From contig JAITCV010000110.1 in assembly GCA_031282905.1 (NCBI GenBank), forward strand, positions 1 to 7,648: a stretch of DNA of 7,648 bases, written 5' to 3'. The notes under the pieces are model-generated. The model saw only the letters and a list, made by a program, of their open reading frames with translations, was not told the DNA's origin and did no database searches. Made by a program: the position numbers and the translations under genes. Shown piece after piece: positions 1-5,168 of the stretch. Source of the stretch: Azoarcus sp. (GTDB taxonomy: Bacteria > Pseudomonadota > Gammaproteobacteria > Burkholderiales > Rhodocyclaceae). Numbering within the stretch: the stretch's first letter is position 1; every line of letters starts with the position of its first letter.

Positions 1-434
1 CCGAGGAAGAGCATGAGCAGCGGAATCCAGCCGATGACCGGAAACTGCGCGAACACCTCGAAGGTCGGATGCAGATACGCCCTGGCGCGCGCCGACAGCC
101 CGATGGCAAAGCCGAGCGCCAGACCAGCCGAACCGCCTGCCAGCACGCTCCACAGCACGCGCTCCAGGCTGATCGACAGATGCAGGTTCAATTCGCCGTT
201 CGCGTGCAAGAAGAGAAAGGCTTCCCAGGTCTTGCGCGGACTGGGCAGGATTTGCACCGGAATCCACTCATATACGCAAGCGATCTGCCACAGCGCGACA
301 ATGGCGAGCGGCGCGAGCAGCCCGAGCGTGAGCCGCCCGGCGATGTCGCCCACGCGCAGCAGTGCCTTGTTCGGCGTCTTGGTCGTGCCGCTTGCCGCCA
401 GCGGCAGCGAAAGAGTTGTTTGTTGGGTATTCAT
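1..434 (-). CDS. ABC transporter inner-membrane permease, SsuC/TauC-like (3' part outside window)
   Basis: Membrane subunit of a binding-protein-dependent importer of the sulfonate/taurine/nitrate type. It would form the channel that accepts substrate from the SBPs encoded just upstream. About 144 codons are visible and the gene runs off the window at base 1. A polar N-terminus (residues 1-30) is followed by a first membrane helix (about 33-54), then the family-typical element ILPSPRKTWEAF (62-73). The start of the BPD_transp_1 domain follows: HLSISLERVLWSV (85-97), a Gly/Ala-rich helix and FPVIGWIPLL (131-140). The cytoplasmic EAA loop that contacts the ATPase lies beyond the edge. The ATG at 434 overlaps the MFS stop as ATGA, and an AGGAGG lies 10 bases upstream, so translation is probably coupled. 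The family is fairly certain; the substrate is unknown. Confidence 0.88.
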   Translation of the reverse strand, partial: MNTQQTTLSLPLAASGTTKTPNKALLRVGDIAGRLTLGLLAPLAIVALWQIACVYEWIPVQILPSPRKTWEAFLFLHANGELNLHLSISLERVLWSVLAGGSAGLALGFAIGLSARARAYLHPTFEVFAQFPVIGWIPLLMLFL

Positions 435-1684
435 GCCGCACCTTCCTCCTTGAAACGAGAGATTTCGGCCACGGCGACCGCCGCCGCGTCCGCTTCCGCC
501 GGACGCTTCTCCAGACGGAAGACTTGCCACAAAAACAGCAAACAGATCGCCCCCATGGGCAAGAAGATCGCCTGCAAACTCCACAGCCCGCCCGCGCTGC
601 CGCCCAGCAAGCTGCCGAAAAAGCCGCCGCTGGGGCCAACCAACCCGGAAAGCCCGGAAATCCGGCCCATGCCGAGGCGCTCGCCGATGCGGGCATAGGT
701 CATGAAATTGCCGATGTACACGGTGCCCAGTCCGATGCCCAACAAGCCGCTCGCCAGCCACAACAGCGGCGCGCCCCATTGGCGGCTGAGCAGCAACAGC
801 GCAATGGCGAGCACGGCGAAGCTGGCGAGATAAAAGCGTTTCATCCCCCAGCGCGCCAGCAACACGCCGGCCAGGAAGAGCGAGGCGACGAACAGCGCGC
901 CCTCGAAAGTCAGCAACAAGGCGGCCTTGTGTTCGCTGAAACCGTAGTCGCGCAAGGCGATGATGACGATGAAGAAGCTGAAGAACGCGCTCACCGCCTG
1001 GGTAAAGAACTCGAACAGGCTGGTGCGTCGCAATTCCGGCTCGCTTGCCAGCAGGCGCAGTTGCGCGCCGACCTCGCGCCAGTTCAAGGCTGGACGCGGC
1101 CCGGTGCCCTGCGCCATCGCGCGCCGCCGTTCGACGGCGATGGGCGTCACCGCCAGGGCGGCGAAAAAGGTCGCCCCGATGGCCAGATAAGCGCCGGTAA
1201 AGCCCAGGCGTTCGAGCAACAACACGCCGAGCAGCGGACCGATGAGCAGGAAACCGGTCATGTGCGCGCCGCGAAACCATCCGGCGCGCGCCGCGCCGAC
1301 AAATTCGATCTGTTGCAGGAACACGGTGTTGAGCGAGACGAAACGCAGCGGCATGACGAAGCTGACGAAAGCGGTGGCCGCCAGCAAGAACCACACCGTT
1401 GGCACGGCGGGCGTCAGGCAATAGGCCAACCCGCACAGCAGGCTGCCCACGCACAGCGGCAGGAACGGTCCATGCCGCTGCACGAGAATGCCGGTGGGCA
1501 GGCTGGTAAACAAAATCCCCACGCCCTGCGCGGCAGCGATCAGCCCCAGTTCGAATTCCGAAGCGCGCAGTTCGACCGAATAGAGCGCGGTCGCCACCCT
1601 GGCGATGCCGATCCCCAGCCCGGCAAACGCCGCGAGCAGGATGAGTCCGGGGAGAAGGAAGCGACGGCGTTGTGCGGTGCTCAT
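431..1684 (-). CDS. MFS (major facilitator superfamily) transporter
   Basis: Secondary transporter of the inner membrane, 417 residues from the ATG at 1684, a normal MFS length with about 12 hydrophobic helices. Helix 1 is near residues 9-35. A motif-A-like loop between helices 2 and 3 reads GILVQRHG (65-72), with Gln where Asp is usual. A weaker repeat, GVLLARWG (273-280), sits at the equivalent place in the second half. A hydrophilic central loop spans about 185-223 and the C-terminal tail (about 390-417) is charged. A GTG at 1702 would add six residues (MSRNHA) and overlaps the stop of SBP copy C as GTGA. I prefer the ATG because N-terminal MSTAQRRRF leads directly into helix 1, but neither start has a strong Shine-Dalgarno. 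An MFS gene between SBP genes and an ABC permease is unusual. The substrate is unknown; export or import of a compound related to the ABC substrate is inference. Confidence 0.88.
   Translation of the reverse strand: MSTAQRRRFLLPGLILLAAFAGLGIGIARVATALYSVELRASEFELGLIAAAQGVGILFTSLPTGILVQRHGPFLPLCVGSLLCGLAYCLTPAVPTVWFLLAATAFVSFVMPLRFVSLNTVFLQQIEFVGAARAGWFRGAHMTGFLLIGPLLGVLLLERLGFTGAYLAIGATFFAALAVTPIAVERRRAMAQGTGPRPALNWREVGAQLRLLASEPELRRTSLFEFFTQAVSAFFSFFIVIIALRDYGFSEHKAALLLTFEGALFVASLFLAGVLLARWGMKRFYLASFAVLAIALLLLSRQWGAPLLWLASGLLGIGLGTVYIGNFMTYARIGERLGMGRISGLSGLVGPSGGFFGSLLGGSAGGLWSLQAIFLPMGAICLLFLWQVFRLEKRPAEADAAAVAVAEISRFKEEGAA
445..450 (-). promoter_or_regulatory. Strong Shine-Dalgarno of the permease gene inside the MFS 3' end
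   Basis: On the minus strand AGGAGG precedes the permease ATG at 434 by 10 bases, with a second AAGG closer to the start. It lies inside the last codons of the MFS gene (region encoding KEEGAA). It supports the ATG at 434 and the ATGA stop/start overlap. Confidence 0.7.
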
Positions 1685-1698
1685 GGCGTGATTCCGGC

Positions 1699-2793
1699 TC
1701 ACCGTACCGGCTTGCCGTCTTTATCGAGCGGCGTCCAGTAGTTTTCCAGCCCCAGTTCCTTCAGGGCGTTATTGAGATATTTCGGCTCCAGCCAATCGTC
1801 GACGCTGACGTCGTTGCGGATCAAGCCGAATTCGAGCGCCTCGGCAACCGCCTGTTTGATACGGGCGATGTAATACTCGTCGAGCAGGGGATCGTGACGG
1901 AGTTTCAGGTCGTAACCTTCCCAGTCGTTCTTGTAATCAATGTAGGCGTTGCCGCTTTGCGCCCACAATTTGAATTGCGTCTCGCGGTTTTCTTCTTCCG
2001 AACTCCATGCCGCGGCCTTGATGAAGACGTTGACAAGCCGCTGCACGATGTGCGGATATTTCTGCTCGAATTCCTCGCCGACCCAGACCGTGCCGGGCGA
2101 GTCTATGGTGGGCTTGATGCCGTATTTGCCGTCCGCGCCTTTGTCGCCGCGTATCTCGATCAGACGCTTGGCGACGCCGCGCGATTCCAGCGCCCACGGC
2201 GAAGTGATCGTGCCATCGATGTCGCCGGTGGAAAGCGAGGTGCGCGCCGCGTAGGTGTCCTGGCTGATGATGCGGAAATCCTTTTCGGTCAGGCCGTTGA
2301 GCCGCAGCAGGCGGGCGAGAGACAACTGCAAGCTCGTGCCCTTGAAGTTGGACAGTGTCTTGCCCTTGAGATCGGCGAGTGTCTTCGCCTGCGAGGCGGC
2401 GGGCACCACGAAATATGACGGCCCGCCGCGCCCCGACGAAAAGATGATCTTGTGCCTGAGGCCGGTCGAGCGCCCGACGATCAGCGGCAGGTCGCCGTGA
2501 AAGCCGAAATCGACCTTTTTGTTCGAGAAGGCTTCGTTGGTCGCCGGGCCCGCGCCGGGGAAGAAATACCACACGATCTTGATGCCATCCTTGGCGAATT
2601 CTTCTTCGAGCAGGCCGCGCAGATGAATGTTGGCGATCACCGATCCACCGATTTTCGGCTTGCCGCCGACGCCGGCCATCGATATGCCCAGGCGAATTTC
2701 GGCGGGTTTGTCCTGCGCGAAGCTGACTTGGCCAACGAGCGCCAACAGGGCCAGGGCCAGCGCCAGCAGCAAGGCGTTCAATGACTTCTTCAT
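1699..2793 (-). CDS. ABC transporter periplasmic substrate-binding protein, SsuA/TauA/NMT1-like, copy C
   Basis: Third of three tandem SBP genes, 364 residues. A lysine-led hydrophobic signal peptide ends near Ala26 (VSFA then QDKP), with no lipobox Cys, so the product should be a free periplasmic protein. The first beta strand IRLGIS, the GDLPLIVGRSTG loop, the KGKTLSNFKGT hinge region and TGDIDGTITSPW follow the order of SsuA-type SBPs. It is the most divergent copy at likely pocket positions: M39, S126, SLQLS at 154-158 and A201, plus a one-residue insertion (TIDSPG). The chosen ATG at 2793 has GGAG 10 bases upstream. An in-frame ATG at 2823 would add MTTFQRSFLI before the signal peptide; that stretch looks like a relic of the MFS start, so I do not favour it. 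The stop at 1699 overlaps a potential GTG start of the MFS gene. The substrate is not identifiable. Confidence 0.92.
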   Translation of the reverse strand: MKKSLNALLLALALALLALVGQVSFAQDKPAEIRLGISMAGVGGKPKIGGSVIANIHLRGLLEEEFAKDGIKIVWYFFPGAGPATNEAFSNKKVDFGFHGDLPLIVGRSTGLRHKIIFSSGRGGPSYFVVPAASQAKTLADLKGKTLSNFKGTSLQLSLARLLRLNGLTEKDFRIISQDTYAARTSLSTGDIDGTITSPWALESRGVAKRLIEIRGDKGADGKYGIKPTIDSPGTVWVGEEFEQKYPHIVQRLVNVFIKAAAWSSEEENRETQFKLWAQSGNAYIDYKNDWEGYDLKLRHDPLLDEYYIARIKQAVAEALEFGLIRNDVSVDDWLEPKYLNNALKELGLENYWTPLDKDGKPVR

Positions 2794-2803
2794 GATGAGG
2801 AAA

Positions 2804-2807
2804 CTCC
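2804..2807 (-). promoter_or_regulatory. Shine-Dalgarno of SBP copy C
   Basis: GGAG on the minus strand, 10 bases before the ATG at 2793. The flank CCAACGGAGTTTCCTCATC matches the flank of copy B (CCAACGGAGTTCCCTCATC) at all but one base. This argues for the start at 2793 rather than 2823. Confidence 0.6.
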
Positions 2808-2815
2808 GTTGGAAA

Positions 2816-2844
2816 GTGGTCATGACGCGCGTGATCCCGGCTCA
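2816..2844 (-). other. Short degraded relic of the MFS gene start between SBP copies B and C
   Basis: Beginning at the stop of copy B, the minus strand reads TGAGCCGGGATCACG, six further bases, then ATGACCAC. The copy C/MFS junction reads TGAGCCGGAATCACG, two bases, then ATGAGCAC. The shared pieces suggest this spacer is what remains of an MFS 5' end fused to the leader of an SBP gene. Its ATG (2823) is in frame with copy C, giving the peptide MTTFQRSFLI ahead of the signal peptide; the MFS N-terminus is MSTAQRRRFL. The match is short, so the assignment rests on the clearer relic at 3924-4046. Confidence 0.55.
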
Positions 2845-3927
2845 ACGACGTACCGGCTTGCCGTCTTTATCGAGCGGCGTCCAGTAGTTTTCCAGCCCCA
2901 GTTCCTTCAGGGCGTTATTGAGATATTTCGGCTCCAGCCAATCGTCGACGCTGACATCATTGCGAATCAGGCCGAATTCGAGCGATTCGGCGACCGCCTG
3001 TTTGGTACGGGCGATGTAATACTCGTCGAGCAAAGGATGGTGACGCAGTTTCAGGTCGTAGCCATCCCAATCATTCTTGAAATCGACGTAGGTATTACCG
3101 CTTTGCGTCCACAACTTGTATTGCGTCTCGCGGTTCTCTTCTTCCGAACTCCAATGCGCGGCCCTGATGAAGACGTTTACGAAACGCTGCACGATGTGCG
3201 GATATTTCCGCTCGAACTCCTCGCCGACCCACAGCGTGGTGGGCGAGGTGACGGGATTGACGCCGTATTTGCCATCCGCGTCTTTTTCGCCGTGGATTTC
3301 GATCAGGCGCTTGGCGACGCCGCGCGATTCCAGCGACCATGGCGAGGTGATCGTGCCGTCGATGTCGCCGGTGGAAAGCGAGGTACGCGCCGCGTAGCCA
3401 TCCTGGCTGATGATGCGGAAATCCTTTTCGGTCAGGCCGTTGAGCCGCAGCAGACGGGCGAGAAACAACTGCTGGTTCGTCCCCTTGAAATTGGACAGCG
3501 TCTTGCCCTTGAGATCGGCCAGCGTTTTCGCCTGCGAGGCGGCGGGCACTACGAAATAGACCGGGCCGCCTTTCCCGGTCGAAAAGAGGATCTTGTGCTT
3601 GAGGCCGGTCGAGCGTCCGACGATCAGCGGCAGGTCGCCGTGATGGCCGAAATCGACCTTGTGGTTGGAAAACGCTTCGTTGGTCGCCGGGCCCGCGCCA
3701 GGGAAGAAATACCACACGATCTTGATGCCGTCCTTGGCGAATTCTTCTTCGAGCAGGCCGCGCAGATGAACGTTGGCAACGAACGAGGAGCTGGTTTTCG
3801 GTTTGCCGCCGACGCCAGCGGAGGAGATGCCCAAGCGGATTTCGGCGGGATTTTCCTGCGCGAAGCTGGCTTGGCCAACGAGCGCCAACAGGGCCAGCGC
3901 CAGCAAGGCGTGCAATGACTTCTTCAT
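2842..3927 (-). CDS. ABC transporter periplasmic substrate-binding protein, SsuA/TauA/NMT1-like, copy B
   Basis: Second of the tandem SBP genes, 361 residues, the shortest copy because the signal peptide lacks three residues (cleavage near Ala23, ASFA then QENP). By eye about 92% identical to mature copy A. Replacements cluster in a few loops. In copy A numbering, IGGSV 48-52 becomes TSSSF, F98 becomes H (DFGHHGDLP), G155 becomes Q, T180 becomes G and A261 becomes H. Several are on loops that in SsuA-type proteins line the ligand cleft, so altered specificity is plausible but unproven. It ends in an extra Arg (PVRR). The ATG at 3927 has GGAG 10 bases upstream and overlaps the stop of the relic MFS ORF as ATGA, so it may be translated by coupling. 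No truncation or frameshift is seen. Confidence 0.92.
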   Translation of the reverse strand: MKKSLHALLALALLALVGQASFAQENPAEIRLGISSAGVGGKPKTSSSFVANVHLRGLLEEEFAKDGIKIVWYFFPGAGPATNEAFSNHKVDFGHHGDLPLIVGRSTGLKHKILFSTGKGGPVYFVVPAASQAKTLADLKGKTLSNFKGTNQQLFLARLLRLNGLTEKDFRIISQDGYAARTSLSTGDIDGTITSPWSLESRGVAKRLIEIHGEKDADGKYGVNPVTSPTTLWVGEEFERKYPHIVQRFVNVFIRAAHWSSEEENRETQYKLWTQSGNTYVDFKNDWDGYDLKLRHHPLLDEYYIARTKQAVAESLEFGLIRNDVSVDDWLEPKYLNNALKELGLENYWTPLDKDGKPVRR

Positions 3928-4046
3928 GATGAGGGAACTCCGTTGGCAAGGGGGTGGGGGCGGAAGGCGAAGGCCGCGAGCAGGATGAGTCCAGGGAGAA
4001 GGAAGCGACGGCGCTGTGCGGTGCTCATGGCGTGATTCCGGCTCAC
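3924..4046 (-). pseudogene. Relic 5' end of the MFS gene between SBP copies A and B (40-codon open frame)
   Basis: From a GTG at 4046 (or the ATG at 4028) this frame encodes MSRNHAMSTAQRRRFLLPGL and continues ILLAAFA, the same as the first 27 residues of the MFS gene read from its GTG at 1702. It then diverges into FRPHPLANGVPSS and stops. Bases 3973-4046 match 1629-1702 with two mismatches, both synonymous (CAG/CAA and CCT/CCC). The homology continues into the SBP 3' ends. The non-MFS tail resembles the spacer upstream of SBP copy A. The frame overlaps the stop of copy A (GTGA) and the start of copy B (ATGA). I read it as the scar of a tandem duplication. Whether the 40-residue peptide is made, or only helps couple translation, is unknown. 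Confidence 0.85.
3938..3941 (-). promoter_or_regulatory. Shine-Dalgarno of SBP copy B
   Basis: GGAG on the minus strand, 10 bases before the ATG at 3927, inside the relic MFS ORF. Compared with copy A, where the gap is 5 bases, this leader (shared with copy C) is 5 bases longer. Confidence 0.6.
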
Positions 4047-5134
4047 CGTACCGGCTTGCCGTCTTTATCGAGCGGCGTCCAGTAGTTTTCCAACCCCAGT
4101 TCCTTCAGGGCGTTATTGAGATATTTCGGTTCCAGCCAATCGTCGACGCTGACATCATTGCGAATCAGGCCGAATTCGAGCGATTCGGCAACCGCCTGTT
4201 TGGTACGGGCGATGTAATACTCGTCGAGCAAAGGATGGTGACGGAGCTTCAGGTCGTAACCGTCCCAGTCGTTCTTGAAATCGACGTAGGCGCTGCCGCT
4301 TTGTGTCCACAGCTTGTATTGCGTTTCGCGGTTCTCTTCTTCCGAACTCCATGCCGCGGCCTTGATGAAGACGTTGACAAGCCGCTGCACGATGTGCGGA
4401 TATTTCTGCTCGAACTCCTCGCCGACCCAGACCGTGGTGGGCGAGCTGATGGGATTGACGCCGTATTTGCCGTCCGCGCCTTTGTCGCCGTGGATTTCGA
4501 TCAGGCGCTTGGCGACGCCGCGCGATTCCAGCGACCATGGCGAGGTGATCGTGCCGTCGATGTCGCCGGTGGAAAGCGAGGTACGCGCCGCATAGGTGTC
4601 CTGGCTGATGATGCGGAAATCCTTTTCGATCAGGCCATGGGCCCGCAGCAAACGGGCGAGAAACAACTGGCCGTTGGTGCCCTTGAAGACGGACAGCGTC
4701 TTGCCCTTGAGATCGGCCAAGGTTTTCGCCTGCGAGGCGGCGGGCACCACGAAATAGATCGGGCCGCCTTTCCCGGTCGAAAAGAGAATCTTGTGCTTGA
4801 GGCCGGTCGAGCGCCCGACGATCAGTGGCAAATCGCCGTGAAAGCCGAAATCGACCTTGTGGTTGGAAAACGCCTCGTTGGTCGCCGGGCCCGCGCCGGG
4901 GAAGAAATACCAGACGATCTTGATGCCGTCCTTGGTGAATTCTTCTTCGAGCAGGCCGCGCAGATGAATGTTGGCGACCACCGAGCCACCGATCTTGGGC
5001 TTGCCGCCGACGCCCGCCGCCGAGATGCCCAGGCGGATTTCGGCGGGATTTTCCTGCGCGGCAGCGGTTTGCCCGCCAAACGCCAACCCGGCGGCGGCCA
5101 GCGCCAACAGGAAGGTATGCAACAACTTTTTCAT
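4043..5134 (-). CDS. ABC transporter periplasmic substrate-binding protein, SsuA/TauA/NMT1-like, copy A
   Basis: First SBP gene after the porin, 363 residues. The signal peptide ends near Ala26 (TAAA then QENP), with no lipobox. The mature protein begins AEIRLGIS, then carries the loops GVGGKPKIGG (41-50), DFGFHGDLPLIVGRSTG (95-111), KGKTLSVFKGTNGQLF (143-158) and TGDIDGTITSPW (189-200). These are laid out as in sulfonate/taurine/nitrate-type SBPs with two alpha/beta lobes. The last 40 or so residues, including ENYWTPLDKDGKPVR, are identical in all three copies. The ATG at 5134 has GGAG 5 bases upstream; an open frame extends further up but would overlap the porin and displace the signal peptide. 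Copy A sits 34 bases after the porin stop, so the two are probably co-transcribed. It is likely closest to the ancestral locus, since its leader is not MFS-derived. The substrate is unknown. Confidence 0.93.
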   Translation of the reverse strand: MKKLLHTFLLALAAAGLAFGGQTAAAQENPAEIRLGISAAGVGGKPKIGGSVVANIHLRGLLEEEFTKDGIKIVWYFFPGAGPATNEAFSNHKVDFGFHGDLPLIVGRSTGLKHKILFSTGKGGPIYFVVPAASQAKTLADLKGKTLSVFKGTNGQLFLARLLRAHGLIEKDFRIISQDTYAARTSLSTGDIDGTITSPWSLESRGVAKRLIEIHGDKGADGKYGVNPISSPTTVWVGEEFEQKYPHIVQRLVNVFIKAAAWSSEEENRETQYKLWTQSGSAYVDFKNDWDGYDLKLRHHPLLDEYYIARTKQAVAESLEFGLIRNDVSVDDWLEPKYLNNALKELGLENYWTPLDKDGKPVR

Positions 5135-5139
5135 GATTG

Positions 5140-5143
5140 CTCC
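5140..5143 (-). promoter_or_regulatory. Shine-Dalgarno of SBP copy A
   Basis: GGAG on the minus strand, 5 bases before the ATG at 5134, closer to the usual spacing than in copies B and C. It decides the start over upstream in-frame codons that lie within the porin gene. Confidence 0.65.
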
Positions 5144-5168
5144 GTGGGGATGGGGGGAGAAGGCAGGG

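Larger units (their letters stand above)
1629..5164 (-). repeat. Tandem triplicated SBP unit with MFS 5'-end scars
   Basis: Three direct repeats of roughly 1.1-1.2 kb. Each carries a complete SBP gene followed by all or part of the MFS start. Unit 1 runs about 5164 to 3969 (copy A plus 74 or more bases of MFS start). Unit 2 runs about 3968 to 2816 (copy B plus a short MFS trace). Unit 3 is copy C followed by the intact MFS gene. The left edge is set by similarity of GCCTTC, a C-rich stretch and ACGGAG upstream of copies A and B. The right edge lies near MFS codon 27 (from the GTG), where GCC TTC/GCG TTT GCC microhomology occurs. No transposase or inverted repeat is seen, so slippage or unequal recombination is more likely than transposition. 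Confidence 0.8.

Noticed and set aside
362..1741. Long plus-strand open frame of 459 codons opposite the MFS gene
   Set aside because: Its Gln/Ala/Arg-rich, low-complexity translation is the antisense shadow of a GC-rich membrane-protein gene. The minus-strand frame has clear MFS helices and overlapping neighbours.
1699..5134. Assembly artefact creating three SBP copies
   Set aside because: The copies differ at many sites along their length and each junction is distinct, so collapsed or chimeric duplicate reads are an unlikely explanation. Long reads spanning 1600-5200 would settle it.
1629..5164. Transposition as the cause of the repeats, or a CRISPR-like array
   Set aside because: No transposase, terminal inverted repeats or short regular spacers are present. 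The repeats are whole genes with MFS scars, which fits tandem duplication.
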